Positions 16,650 to 25,120 of a stretch of DNA of 64,000 bases are shown in pieces. The notes under the pieces are model-generated. The model worked only from the letters and a program-made list of their open reading frames with translations, made no database searches and was not told the origin of the DNA. Made by a program: the position numbers and the translations under genes. Within the stretch, counting starts at the first letter, position 1, and each line of letters starts with the position of its first letter. Origin of the DNA: TM7 phylum sp. oral taxon 349 (GTDB taxonomy: Bacteria > Patescibacteriota > Saccharimonadia > Saccharimonadales > Saccharimonadaceae); NCBI GenBank assembly GCA_018127705.1, contig CP072328.1, positions 868,001-932,000 of the forward strand, in the 5' to 3' direction.

Positions 16650-17188
16650 ACGCGCTTCACCTCGTCGTAAATCCTATCGTGCACCTCGCCGGCACTGCCC
16701 GTACCGTCTAGGTGGATAATCTTCACGCCCGCTTCAGCGAAAATCCCAAGCACCGGATACATCTTTTGGCGATATATCGCCATACGCCGCGCAATCGTAT
16801 CAGGCGTATCTTCCATACGTCCGCGCTTCTCTAAGCGCCGCATAATTTCTTGTTCTGGCACCTCTAGCACTACGACGATATCAATTTTCTCGTCCATGCG
16901 CTCCATATAGTCATCAAGCCACGCCGCTTGCTCTTTCGTGCGAGGGAAACCGTCTACGATGATATTCGGGTATTTTTTATCGCGCGCATCCTGCACAGCG
17001 CGTTCAAACACATGGTATGTCAATTCATCGCTTACCAATTCACCGCTTTTCAGCGTCGCAATCACTTCCGGGTCATCGCTCTGGCGCAGCATCTCCCCGG
17101 TACTGAGCCACTTCCATCCCTGGCGCACCGCTAGCATTTGCCCTTGCATGCTTTTACCCGCACCCGTCGGACCAAATAACAAAATCAT
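16637..17188 (-). CDS. adk: Adenylate kinase (short-LID form)
   Basis: Interconverts ATP+AMP and 2 ADP. Walker A is FGPTGAGKSMQGQM near residues 5-18, the AMP-binding STGEMLRQS near 30-38, and the NMP-lid DGFPRTKEQA near 79-88. RRLEKRGRMEDTPDTIARRM follows. At 183 aa it has a very short LID and no zinc Cys. AAAGGAG lies 9 nt before the ATG. The gene is coupled to map, an arrangement common in bacteria next to ribosomal genes. Confidence 0.92.
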   Translation of the reverse strand: MILLFGPTGAGKSMQGQMLAVRQGWKWLSTGEMLRQSDDPEVIATLKSGELVSDELTYHVFERAVQDARDKKYPNIIVDGFPRTKEQAAWLDDYMERMDEKIDIVVVLEVPEQEIMRRLEKRGRMEDTPDTIARRMAIYRQKMYPVLGIFAEAGVKIIHLDGTGSAGEVHDRIYDEVKRVCPN

Positions 17189-17210
17189 CGCTACAATCTC
17201 CTTTGTTTAT

Positions 17211-17666
17211 TTATTTCGTTAGCGCTTGTTTGGCTAGGTTAGCAATCATCGCACCGTCAGCCTTATTACCGGCTGCTGCTTTTACCGCACCAACCACTTG
17301 CCCCATACTGCGCAAATCACTCACGCCAAGCTCTACAATTTTCTCATCAATTAATTGTTGCAGTTCCGCTTCGGTCATTTGCTCTGGCAAATACGCCTGC
17401 AAAATCGTCATCTCTTTCTCTTCTGGTTCCGCTAAGTCAACACGATTATTCTCACGATAGATCGCCGCCGACTCACGCCGCTTCTTGACCTCGTGCGCGA
17501 TCACTTTTTCGATCGCTTCGTCGCTTAAGCCGTCATTGCGCTTATTCTGTTTGACCTCCTCGTCTAAGATTGCTGCGTTCAAATTACGCAATGTATCACC
17601 CAAAAAACGATTGCCGCCAAGTAGGGCGGCTTTCATTTCATCTCTGATGCGTTGCTTTAACGCCAT
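17211..17666 (-). CDS. yqeY: GatB/YqeY domain protein
   Basis: The 151-aa size and motifs fit YqeY: RIRDEMKAALLGG at the start, then LRNLNAAILDEEV, KRRESAAIYREN, and EEKEMTILQAYLPEQMTEAEL. Near the C-terminus is SDLRSMGQVVGAVK. The fold equals the tRNA-contacting tail of GatB. In other bacteria it often follows rpsU, as here (3 nt after rpsU). A role in tRNA-dependent amidation is suspected but not established for the stand-alone protein. Confidence 0.9.
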   Translation of the reverse strand: MALKQRIRDEMKAALLGGNRFLGDTLRNLNAAILDEEVKQNKRNDGLSDEAIEKVIAHEVKKRRESAAIYRENNRVDLAEPEEKEMTILQAYLPEQMTEAELQQLIDEKIVELGVSDLRSMGQVVGAVKAAAGNKADGAMIANLAKQALTK

Positions 17667-17669
17667 CTG

Positions 17670-17885
17670 CTAGCGCACTCCTAGGCGAATCTTTGCTAGC
17701 TTCTCCGCTTTGCGCTCCTTGCGAAGAATTGCTTTGTTACGGCGATCAGTTTTACTAATCGGCTTTTCAAAGCGCATTAAAGCCCTTACTTTTGCGAGTT
17801 TTCCGCTCTGCAACACGCGACGGTTAAAACGACGAAGAATATTTTCGTTCGCCTCGCGTTCATCTTTCCGTGTAACTTGTACCAT
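17670..17885 (-). CDS. rpsU: 30S ribosomal protein S21 (bS21)
   Basis: Starts MVQVTRKDEREANENILRR, matching the bS21 pattern of a beta start followed by alpha-helical LRRFNRRV and a strongly basic tail (ALMRFEKPISKTDRRN). Two longer start choices exist (TTG at 17924 and ATG at 17897). The first coincides with the promoter -35 and the second overlaps the -10, so MVQV at 17885 is chosen, giving 71 aa. The start is 10 nt after TACAAT and has no SD, so the transcript is almost leaderless. Confidence 0.85.
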   Translation of the reverse strand: MVQVTRKDEREANENILRRFNRRVLQSGKLAKVRALMRFEKPISKTDRRNKAILRKERKAEKLAKIRLGVR

Positions 17886-17895
17886 ATCGTCTGTC

Positions 17896-17924
17896 ATTGT
17901 AACAGATGAAGAAATTTTTTGCAA
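17896..17924 (-). promoter_or_regulatory. rpsU promoter
   Basis: TTGCAA (17919-17924), 17-nt spacer, TGT-TACAAT (-10 at 17896-17901). The predicted start of transcription is within about 3 nt of the MVQV codon. Confidence 0.65.
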
Positions 17925-17954
17925 TCACCTGTATACGTCGGGTACAGTCAACTA

Positions 17955-18018
17955 ACATGGAACAAGCGTAAATCGTAGATATTGTAATAGATCTTTACAT
18001 AGATCTTGTAGTTGGTGT
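17955..18018. repeat. Dispersed intergenic repeat, copy 1
   Basis: This segment aligns by eye over about 58 nt with 58499-58560 at roughly three quarters identity. Shared blocks are CATGGA.CAA, CGTAGATAT and TAATAGATCTTT. It lies in the 355-bp gene-free gap 17886-18240 upstream of rpsU. The rest of that gap shows only short palindromes (GGTAC, GGGATCCC). Confidence 0.6.
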
Positions 18019-18240
18019 GTTAGTATACATCCGTCCATAAAAACTTTCTCACAATTAAGTTGACCGTACCACTAAGGTACAATCAGCTAAACTAGAATAC
18101 CCTAGTAATAACTATTAAGAAAGGGATCCCCGTGTTAATGTCTTAAAAAAAGCCCTAGAGTCCTTGAAACCTCTTAAAGACAATTAGAGAATTACTAGCA
18201 CCAACTAACGCCTAGCCACCGCACCACAAACCAATAATCC

Positions 18241-19482
18241 TTACGAACAGCTTGCGACAATGAGTGTCTTATCGTCATGCTTGCGAGATCGGTCAAGCAG
18301 TGCCTGTGCTATCAGCTTTGGGTTGTATACACCTTTGGCGTGCATAGACTGCACCAGCAGTGATATCTCACCATCCGACATGACATCGGAACCATAGTCA
18401 CCCCAAATACCGTCAGTACCAACAAGAATCGTATCACCCGGAAGTATCTTTACGCACCCATATTGCCATGGTGTTTTCTTTGATATAATACTACCTCCTA
18501 GAGAAGCAGTAATAAAAGATCCTTCTCCATCGTCCTCCGTTATTTGACACGCTTTATTATCACGCACGATGTATATGCGCGAATCACCCATGTTTGCGTA
18601 TGTCAGAAACCTACTGCCGTCAGGTTGTTTAATAATCCTCGATAGCGTTGCAGTTGAACTGCCACCAATACGCCTATCTCTAATTGCCATTGATATAGCG
18701 TTGAGCGCTTCTATGTTCCATTTCATTGCTTCTTGTAACGGCTGACGTTCTGCGTTTTGGCCTAACATATCTTCGGCAAATTTACGTACCGCACCTGCAG
18801 CAAACCGCGCAGCTTGCGCGCCATTCTCCAATCCACCGACACCGTCAAATACACTGAGAATACCATGTTTCTTATCTAGACAGTATGCATCTTCGTCTTT
18901 ATCCGCTTTATGAACTACGTCAGCACGAATATGTCGCACTGGTTCGTTGTTGTGAGAGTCACCCGGTGGAAGTATGTGACGGGACATGTCCGGGATTAGA
19001 ATCTGCATATCGGAAGAAGAATGATTGTCAACGCGTATACTACCAGCTTGTATCCGCGTAATTTCACAATGATCACGCGATATCCAGCACGGAAGATCCG
19101 GCTGCTCCCCTCGCCCGATCTTTATTGGTCTATAAGTCCTTTTCCGAGAGCCGTCCGGCATAACTATAGTATTATTAAACTCGTATTCTGATCCATTTAC
19201 CAAATTCACCCTCATCAGCTTTGGTATGTATGCAAAACATAGTGCACTATCACCAAGTTCTCTCCGTAGACGCTCATCCTCTACCACTACGCCGAGCTCA
19301 GCAGTAGCGATACGTTCTTCGCCATCTTTTGTCGCCACAGAACCGAGATACCACCCCATCCACGAAATCTCTCCGCTCTCTCCAGACTTGAGTATACGCT
19401 CTTCCGTAGGTACGCCTATCCGCGTCACATTATGCTCTACACCTAACCGTGTAGCTAATATTGAAGGATATCGTTCGCTCAT
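18241..19482 (-). CDS. FHA-PP2C Ser/Thr phosphatase
   Basis: 413 aa. Residues about 1-105 are unassigned. Residues 117-175 look like an FHA phosphothreonine-binding domain: IKIGRGEQPD, WISRDHCEI and DNHSSS correspond to the GR, SxxH and N elements. From about 190 the PP2C/PPM fold shows DEDAYCL, LSVFDGVGGLENG, GGSSTATL, NMGDSRIYIVR, LVGTDGIWGD and KHDDKTLIV, with the metal-binding Asp residues intact. It should remove phosphate from Ser/Thr. No Hanks-type kinase is in the window. The ATG lies 8 nt after TATAAT without an SD. Confidence 0.85.
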   Translation of the reverse strand: MSERYPSILATRLGVEHNVTRIGVPTEERILKSGESGEISWMGWYLGSVATKDGEERIATAELGVVVEDERLRRELGDSALCFAYIPKLMRVNLVNGSEYEFNNTIVMPDGSRKRTYRPIKIGRGEQPDLPCWISRDHCEITRIQAGSIRVDNHSSSDMQILIPDMSRHILPPGDSHNNEPVRHIRADVVHKADKDEDAYCLDKKHGILSVFDGVGGLENGAQAARFAAGAVRKFAEDMLGQNAERQPLQEAMKWNIEALNAISMAIRDRRIGGSSTATLSRIIKQPDGSRFLTYANMGDSRIYIVRDNKACQITEDDGEGSFITASLGGSIISKKTPWQYGCVKILPGDTILVGTDGIWGDYGSDVMSDGEISLLVQSMHAKGVYNPKLIAQALLDRSRKHDDKTLIVASCS

Positions 19483-19490
19483 AATGCTTT

Positions 19491-19519
19491 ATTATAGAAT
19501 AATCTTCATAAAAAAGCAA
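19491..19519 (-). promoter_or_regulatory. Leaderless-type promoter of the FHA-PP2C gene
   Basis: TTGCTT (19514-19519), 17-nt spacer, TATAAT (19491-19496), 8 nt to the ATG. Confidence 0.65.
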
Positions 19520-19836
19520 TGCCATTGAGCTAAAGTGCGATCAACCGACCCAGAATAATCGTAAAACGTAAGTAGCCCCATAAACCATTAAAAACAACTC
19601 TGGTTGGTTAGCTCTCGTCATCCATTTTCTGCAAGGATGCATCATCTATTTAGCTCCAACATCTACGATCGTCTAGCTATGCTCTCCTGTATAAGCTAAG
19701 TTTGCCAGCATCAGTGCCATCTCCCTTGTTATGGCTATATTTCTATAAACCCGTAACCTAAGAGCGATACTTCGTCATAAATATTATTTAGTAAAGCACC
19801 AACTAACATTTACCAAAGAGTCTATTTCCTATTCCA
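19520..19836. other. Gene-free interval with a degenerate intergenic repeat
   Basis: There is no coding sequence. Positions 19672-19774 resemble 2813-2916: both carry TAGCTATRCTC, later TYTCCYTTGYTATGGYTAT, and TAACCTA in the same order with similar spacing. GCACCAACTAAC at 19797 also recurs at about 18201. Nothing else recognised. Confidence 0.45.
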
Positions 19837-21486
19837 TTATAGTTTAAGATCGCGTTGTAGTTCAACGTGCAGCAATCGCCCTTCAACCGTCCGCACGCCG
19901 TTCCACTCATTAATATTTGGCTGAAACCATGCCGCAATCTCATCGCCCGGTTCGCGAAAGAACATTTCCGGCGCGTTAAATGCGAGCACCTGTAGCGTCT
20001 TTTCACTTGCATCACGCAGTGCTATTTTCACATGCTGTCCATTTGCACCCATACGCCGTACGCCTGCAACTACCACATGCGTAATTTTTAGAATCGGCTC
20101 AGGGTTGCCGTTGCCAAACGGCTCCATTCGAGAGATTTGCTCAACTAATTCTTCTGTTATTTCTGCAAAATCTTTAATTTCAACATCGGCATGTGGTTGT
20201 AAAAAAGACGTTTGATTTATCAAATTCAAACTATCATAAAACTCATTGACCCGCCTGCGAAACGCTGGGATCTGCGCCGTCTCAAGTGTCACGCCTGCTG
20301 CCGCGCCGTGCCCACCGCCGCGCAAGATAATATCGTCGGCAGCACGTACCGCATCCGCTGCTGAAAAATTACCAAAACTACGCGCCGAACCTGTCGCCGT
20401 ATCACCGCGAATACCAATAATAAATACCGGCTTTTTATACGTCTCGACTAACTTCGACGCCACAATACCAATCACGCCATGATTCCAGCCTTCGCTCGCC
20501 ACCACCAGCACGCGGTCATCCGCCATACCATCCGCTTGTTCACAAGCTTGCTTAAAAATCTCATCCTGAATTGAACGCCGTTCAACATTAAACGCCTCCA
20601 ATTTTTCACTTGCCGCCAGTGCCTCTATTCCGTCTGTTGCTGTCAGCATATCCAAACTATGCTGCGCCGTATCTAGCCGTCCCGCCGCATTCATACGCGG
20701 ACCTAACCCAAACCCCAAATGCCGTGCGTTTACCGTCTCTGGTTCAATGCCACTCACTGCCATCAATGCTTTTAGCCCGGTACGCCGCTGCTTCTTCAGC
20801 ACTTCCAACCCCCAGTACACGTTTGCCCGGTTCTCATCCGCTAATGTCACAATATCACATACCGTCCCCAACGCTACTAAATCAAGTAACCATTTTTCGT
20901 ACCCGTCAGGCAGCCCGTCTAGCCGCGTCTGCAGTGCTTGCACGAGTTTAAACGCCACGCCCGCGCCACACAAATCACGAAATGGATACTCATGATCAGC
21001 ATATTTAGGGTTAACCGTCGCGACTGCTGGCGGGCGTGTCGGCGCAATATTGTGGTGGTCTGTCACCACTGTATCAATACCCAACTCAGCTGCGTATGCA
21101 ATCTCCGTGTGGCACAAACTACCGCAGTCCACCGTCACAATCAGCTGCGCGCCCATATCGCGCACCTTATCAACTGCACCAATCGTCATGCCATAACCTT
21201 CGACAAACCGGTTTGGAATAAATGCGTCAAGATGTTGAAACCCAAAACTATGAAATGCATCCAACAACAATGCCGTCGCGCTCAGTCCGTCAATATCATA
21301 GTCGCCATAGATAACGACCTTCTCCTGATGTTGGCGCGCGAGCACTAACCGCGCCACCGCTTTATCCATCTCTGATAATAGGAATGGATCATATTTTGTT
21401 GCCGCATAATCCGGCGATAAAAATGCTTGGCGCGCCGACACGTCATTTAATCCGCGTGCTGCTAAAATCCGTTCAAACAGCGTCAT
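19837..21486 (-). CDS. recJ: Single-stranded-DNA exonuclease RecJ
   Basis: DHH/DHHA1 5'-3' ssDNA exonuclease of 549 aa. Motifs are VIYGDYDIDGLSATALLL (about residues 58-75), VTVDCGS and VTDHHN (DHH motif near 142-145), and LFGLGPRMNAAGR-like LGFGLGPRMNAAGRL near 255. In the DHHA1 part GGGHGAAAG is near 400, followed by a C-terminal OB-like domain. It acts in recombination and repair and resects at gaps. Its ATG overlaps the stop of the wHTH gene (ATGA), so it is coupled to that regulator. Confidence 0.94.
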   Translation of the reverse strand: MTLFERILAARGLNDVSARQAFLSPDYAATKYDPFLLSEMDKAVARLVLARQHQEKVVIYGDYDIDGLSATALLLDAFHSFGFQHLDAFIPNRFVEGYGMTIGAVDKVRDMGAQLIVTVDCGSLCHTEIAYAAELGIDTVVTDHHNIAPTRPPAVATVNPKYADHEYPFRDLCGAGVAFKLVQALQTRLDGLPDGYEKWLLDLVALGTVCDIVTLADENRANVYWGLEVLKKQRRTGLKALMAVSGIEPETVNARHLGFGLGPRMNAAGRLDTAQHSLDMLTATDGIEALAASEKLEAFNVERRSIQDEIFKQACEQADGMADDRVLVVASEGWNHGVIGIVASKLVETYKKPVFIIGIRGDTATGSARSFGNFSAADAVRAADDIILRGGGHGAAAGVTLETAQIPAFRRRVNEFYDSLNLINQTSFLQPHADVEIKDFAEITEELVEQISRMEPFGNGNPEPILKITHVVVAGVRRMGANGQHVKIALRDASEKTLQVLAFNAPEMFFREPGDEIAAWFQPNINEWNGVRTVEGRLLHVELQRDLKL

Positions 21487-21797
21487 CGCGGTTGAATATC
21501 AGACGTTGTCCGTTTTGGTCGATTGCTGCTTGCTTGCTGCTGCGATTTAATCACGATGCTTTGTAGCTCTTTAAAAATCGGGAACTGCTTGTTGGTTGAA
21601 TAAATCCGTGTATTGCCCTGTTTTTCAGCCATCAAAAAACCCACCTTTTCAAGCCGGCGTAACTCACGCTGGATATTACCCGGGTCTTCTTTGATCAGCT
21701 TAGCGAGACCGCGCACATGCGTACGAAAATCTGGATATTTTGCGTATACCACCACGATCTTTCGCCGAACCCTGGAGGTTATAAATACATCAAGCAC
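21483..21797 (-). CDS. Winged-helix transcription regulator
   Basis: A 104-aa protein with an ArsR-like winged helix. RGLAKLIKEDPGNIQRELRR is the helix-turn-helix (about residues 30-48), and GFLMAEKQGNTRIYSTNK is the wing. A polar tail follows. It starts with GTG, with AAAGG 7 nt upstream and an extended -10 (TGG-TATTAA) further up. It is coupled to recJ, so autoregulation of a repair operon is possible. The same wHTH type occurs in the 63276-63872 gene. Confidence 0.72.
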   Translation of the reverse strand: MLDVFITSRVRRKIVVVYAKYPDFRTHVRGLAKLIKEDPGNIQRELRRLEKVGFLMAEKQGNTRIYSTNKQFPIFKELQSIVIKSQQQASSNRPKRTTSDIQPR

Positions 21798-21890
21798 GTG
21801 AACAGCCTTTCTTGCTTTTTATTAATACCACTGTTGCTTTTTATTCTACATTTTTTCTAGATGCAATTCAAGCCACTTGGCGTACCATAT

Positions 21891-22547
21891 TTACCGCCAA
21901 TTCAAAATAATCTGGCTGATCTTCTGAATCGCTTCTTTGCGTGTCGGAACCGTATTGTCGGAGTAATAATGATTCACTCCCAAGTAATTTTCTTTCACAT
22001 CAAGCACGTGCAATTCGTCCGCCGTAACGTGTAATTGATCCACCACCGACACCGTTGCAATCGGCGTCGTTACAACTAACCTTTCTATTCGAATCGGCTT
22101 CAAAAAATCAAACGCTACGCTCAGCGCTGCACCGTCAGCTAGCGCATCCGACACTAAAAATACAACACGATCTTTCAACATCCTATCGTCAATCGTGCCG
22201 CCATCGCCTATCAGCCGGTTGATACGACTATACGCTTCACGCTTCTGGTCGTCTAAGTAACCATGAAATTCGCTTGTATATTCCTGAATTTCTCCTGTCG
22301 AAAATTCGCTGTTATATGTAAAATTTCCGCGCTGCGACACTGCACCAAAGCTCAAATTTTCGCCAGGTACGTCAATACTCTCCGTCACGAGCATCATCAG
22401 TACGCAATGTAACTGCGCCGCAATCTGTTCACCAACTAACACACCGCCTTCTGTCAGTGCTACAACTGCGCAGTTCTCATACCGATACTTATCAACAACC
22501 TGTGCCGCCAGCAACCGCCCAGCCTGTGCCCTGCTTTCAAAATACAT
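21891..22547 (-). CDS. Phosphoribosyltransferase-family protein
   Basis: 218 aa from the chosen start. VVALTEGGVLVGEQIAAQL (about residues 25-43) and the PRPP-loop-like VVFLVSDALADGAALSVAF (about 130-148) follow the type I PRTase order. The PRPP motif reads SDALADGAA rather than the usual DD-x-x-x-TG, so catalysis is uncertain. The reading frame is open to 22664, but a TGC-TACTAT box 6 nt before the ATG at 22547 and overlap with the divergent priA promoter support the shorter form. Confidence 0.7.
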   Translation of the reverse strand: MYFESRAQAGRLLAAQVVDKYRYENCAVVALTEGGVLVGEQIAAQLHCVLMMLVTESIDVPGENLSFGAVSQRGNFTYNSEFSTGEIQEYTSEFHGYLDDQKREAYSRINRLIGDGGTIDDRMLKDRVVFLVSDALADGAALSVAFDFLKPIRIERLVVTTPIATVSVVDQLHVTADELHVLDVKENYLGVNHYYSDNTVPTRKEAIQKISQIILNWR

Positions 22548-22553
22548 ACGCTT

Positions 22554-22559
22554 ATAGTA
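22554..22559 (-). promoter_or_regulatory. Extended -10 of the phosphoribosyltransferase gene
   Basis: TGC-TACTAT on the minus strand, 6 nt before the ATG. It sits back to back with the priA -10. Confidence 0.5.
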
Positions 22560-22585
22560 GCAGTCGCCCTCTCGTCTATGCAAGG

Positions 22586-22591
22586 TATAAT
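22586..22591 (+). promoter_or_regulatory. priA -10 box, leaderless type
   Basis: TATAAT on the plus strand, 7 nt before the ATG at 22599, with no SD between. Confidence 0.5.
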
Positions 22592-22598
22592 ACCATAT

Positions 22599-24533
22599 AT
22601 GCACTATTATGATGTTGCACCGACTAAGATTATCCGCGCCGGCAGTGATTATTTTACTTACCATAGCGAACAGGTTCTACAAATCGGACAACCCGTGATT
22701 ATTCCCGTCGGTCAATTATCGCTAACCGGCATCGTTATAAAACACACGCGAAAACCAGCATACAAGACGCGTGCTATTGCTAATGCGCTTGATATTTCAC
22801 CATTACCAAATCCATTGCTCAAAACTGCTCTATGGATGGCTCGCTACTACGCCACACCACTTGCAACCACACTGCAGACAATCTTACCACGCGGTCTCAC
22901 AAAAAAACGCCGCATGGTAGCGCATTCCCACCAAACAATTTCGCGAGATCGAACACATTATTTGCTCAACAAAGACCAGCAAGCTGCTGTTGATACGCTC
23001 ACACAGCGCACACGCGGGACAGTCTTGTTGCATGGCGTTACTGGCAGCGGCAAAACCGCTGTCTACATTGCCTATGCCAAACACATCATGGCACAGCAGA
23101 AATCTGTTATTGTACTCGTGCCAGAAATCGCCCTCACTTCACAGCTTATCGCTGAATTTGAACAACATTTTTCTAATATTCTGCTAACCCATTCACAGCA
23201 AACCGAGTCTGCACGCCATCAAATTTGGCTTGATGCTCTTCAAAGTACTATTCCGCGTATCGCCATCGGTCCGCGTTCAGCACTCTTTCTGCCACTTGCC
23301 CACATTGGCGCTATCGTCATCGACGAAGCGCATGAGCCAAGCTTCAAGCAAGATCAATCGCCACGATACTCGGCTTTGCGTGTCGCCGCCACGCTTGGTG
23401 CGCATCATGGCGCACCCGTCATTCAAGGTTCAGCAACACCACTCATCAGCGAGTATTACCTTGCCACACACACCAATAGCTCGATCATTACACTCCCATG
23501 CCGCGCACAAGCCGCTCCGCCGCCGCACGTCGACATCATAAATATGACATCAAAAACAAATTTTGTTCAACATCGTTTTCTGTCCGACCCACTCATTGCC
23601 CACATCACAGCCTCACTTGAACGCAAACAACAAACACTCCTTTTTCATAACCGTCGCGGCAGCGCCAGTACAACACTCTGCACTAATTGCGGCTGGTCTG
23701 CAACTTGCTCGCGCTGCTTCGTGCCATTCACGCTTCATATCGACAAGCACATATTGCAATGCCACATTTGTGGCAACACAGCGCCTGTTCCAACTTCTTG
23801 TCCCGACTGTCGCGAAACTGACATCGTTCATAAAGGCATCGGCACGAAACTCGTTGAAGCAGAGATCAGGAAACTCTTCCCGCACGCAACCGTTGCACGC
23901 TTTGACGGCGATACTGCTGCCGCGCATACGCTTGAGAAACGTTACCAAGAGCTTTACGACGGCACAATTGACATCATTATCGGTACGCAGGTTGTCGCTA
24001 AAGGGCTTGATCTACCGCACCTTAGTACTGTTGGCGTAATTCAGGCGGACACCGGGCTTGCTTTGCCCGACTTTATGGCACGCGAACGCACCTTTCAACT
24101 TTTGTCACAGGTTGTCGGTCGTGTCGGGCGCACTAATCAGCAAACCAATGTTATCATCCAATCATATCAACCGCACGACGAAACAATTCGTACTGGCGCT
24201 ACACAGGATTACGCCGCCTTCTATGCTACCGAACTTGCCAGGCGCCGTAAAAGCCATTTTCCGCCATTTACTTATTTGCTCAAACTCACGTGCATCTACA
24301 GAACCGAAAAAGCCGCTATCAATAACACCCAAATACTTGCTAGAAAACTTCGCACAGATTACCCAAATCTATACATATTTGGTCCAACCCCCGCTTTTTA
24401 CGAACGGCAACGCAATACCCACCGCTGGCAAATCGTCGTTAAATCTCCAATACGCACCACCCTACTCAATATCATCGCACAGCTACCATCCACGCACTGG
24501 CAGTATGACATTGACCCGATGAATCTGTTATAA
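22599..24533 (+). CDS. priA: Primosomal replication restart helicase PriA
   Basis: 3'-5' superfamily 2 helicase that reloads the replisome at stalled forks. From the second Met it is 644 aa, shorter than the approximately 730 aa of E. coli. Walker A is GVTGSGKTAVY, motif II is VIDEAHEPS, and motif III is QGSATPL. The zinc ribbon cysteines CTNCGWSATCSRC and CHICG...SCPDC are all present, and motifs V-VI are IIGTQVVAKGLD and QVVGRVGR. The ATG at 22578 is 8 nt upstream of the -10 box, so MHYYDV at 22599 is chosen. Confidence 0.94.
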   Translation: MHYYDVAPTKIIRAGSDYFTYHSEQVLQIGQPVIIPVGQLSLTGIVIKHTRKPAYKTRAIANALDISPLPNPLLKTALWMARYYATPLATTLQTILPRGLTKKRRMVAHSHQTISRDRTHYLLNKDQQAAVDTLTQRTRGTVLLHGVTGSGKTAVYIAYAKHIMAQQKSVIVLVPEIALTSQLIAEFEQHFSNILLTHSQQTESARHQIWLDALQSTIPRIAIGPRSALFLPLAHIGAIVIDEAHEPSFKQDQSPRYSALRVAATLGAHHGAPVIQGSATPLISEYYLATHTNSSIITLPCRAQAAPPPHVDIINMTSKTNFVQHRFLSDPLIAHITASLERKQQTLLFHNRRGSASTTLCTNCGWSATCSRCFVPFTLHIDKHILQCHICGNTAPVPTSCPDCRETDIVHKGIGTKLVEAEIRKLFPHATVARFDGDTAAAHTLEKRYQELYDGTIDIIIGTQVVAKGLDLPHLSTVGVIQADTGLALPDFMARERTFQLLSQVVGRVGRTNQQTNVIIQSYQPHDETIRTGATQDYAAFYATELARRRKSHFPPFTYLLKLTCIYRTEKAAINNTQILARKLRTDYPNLYIFGPTPAFYERQRNTHRWQIVVKSPIRTTLLNIIAQLPSTHWQYDIDPMNLL

Positions 24534-24544
24534 TATACAGAGTT

Positions 24545-25120
24545 GTGAAGAAAGAATCTATTATTACTCTGCCAAACCCTCATCTGCGTCAAAAATCGCA
24601 GAAAGTTCACGTCATCACCGAAGAGGTTCGCCAGCTCGTTAAAGACATGACTGATGCAAGTATTGACTGGGAGGCGTCGCGTCCACACGAAATCAGCGCC
24701 GCGCTCGCCGCTGTACAAATTGACCGACTTGATCGCGTTATTATCGTGCGTAACGACTTTGATAACAAAGAAAATCAAGAATTTATCGCTCTCATCAATC
24801 CAGAAATTATAAAATACGAAGGCGAGCTTATTGAAGACTATGAAGGTTGCCTTAGTGTGCGCGATTTTTACGGTAAAGTACCGCGCTATAATCGCATTCG
24901 CGTCAAAGCAATAAACATTGACGGCGACGAAATCCGCATCAAAGCCGAAGGATTTTTAGCGCGCGTCATTCAGCATGAAATCGACCACTGCAATGGTATC
25001 GTATTTGTCGACCACATCCGCGATAAAACCGATGCATTTTACCGGCTAAATGACAAGGGCGAGCTTGATCCGCTCGACTATAATACGCATGTCAAAGATA
25101 ACCACGACCTCTGGGACTAA
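24545..25120 (+). CDS. def: Peptide deformylase
   Basis: Metalloenzyme that removes the formyl group from nascent chains. The 191-aa protein has all three motifs: motif I as ISAALAAVQ (usual GxGLAAPQ, with the second Gly replaced by Ala), motif II EGCLS (metal Cys), and motif III QHEIDH (metal His and catalytic Glu). The start is GTG, 10 nt after a TGT-TATAAT box that overlaps the priA stop region, and no SD is visible. It lies between priA and fmt, a common order in bacteria. Confidence 0.93.
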   Translation: MKKESIITLPNPHLRQKSQKVHVITEEVRQLVKDMTDASIDWEASRPHEISAALAAVQIDRLDRVIIVRNDFDNKENQEFIALINPEIIKYEGELIEDYEGCLSVRDFYGKVPRYNRIRVKAINIDGDEIRIKAEGFLARVIQHEIDHCNGIVFVDHIRDKTDAFYRLNDKGELDPLDYNTHVKDNHDLWD

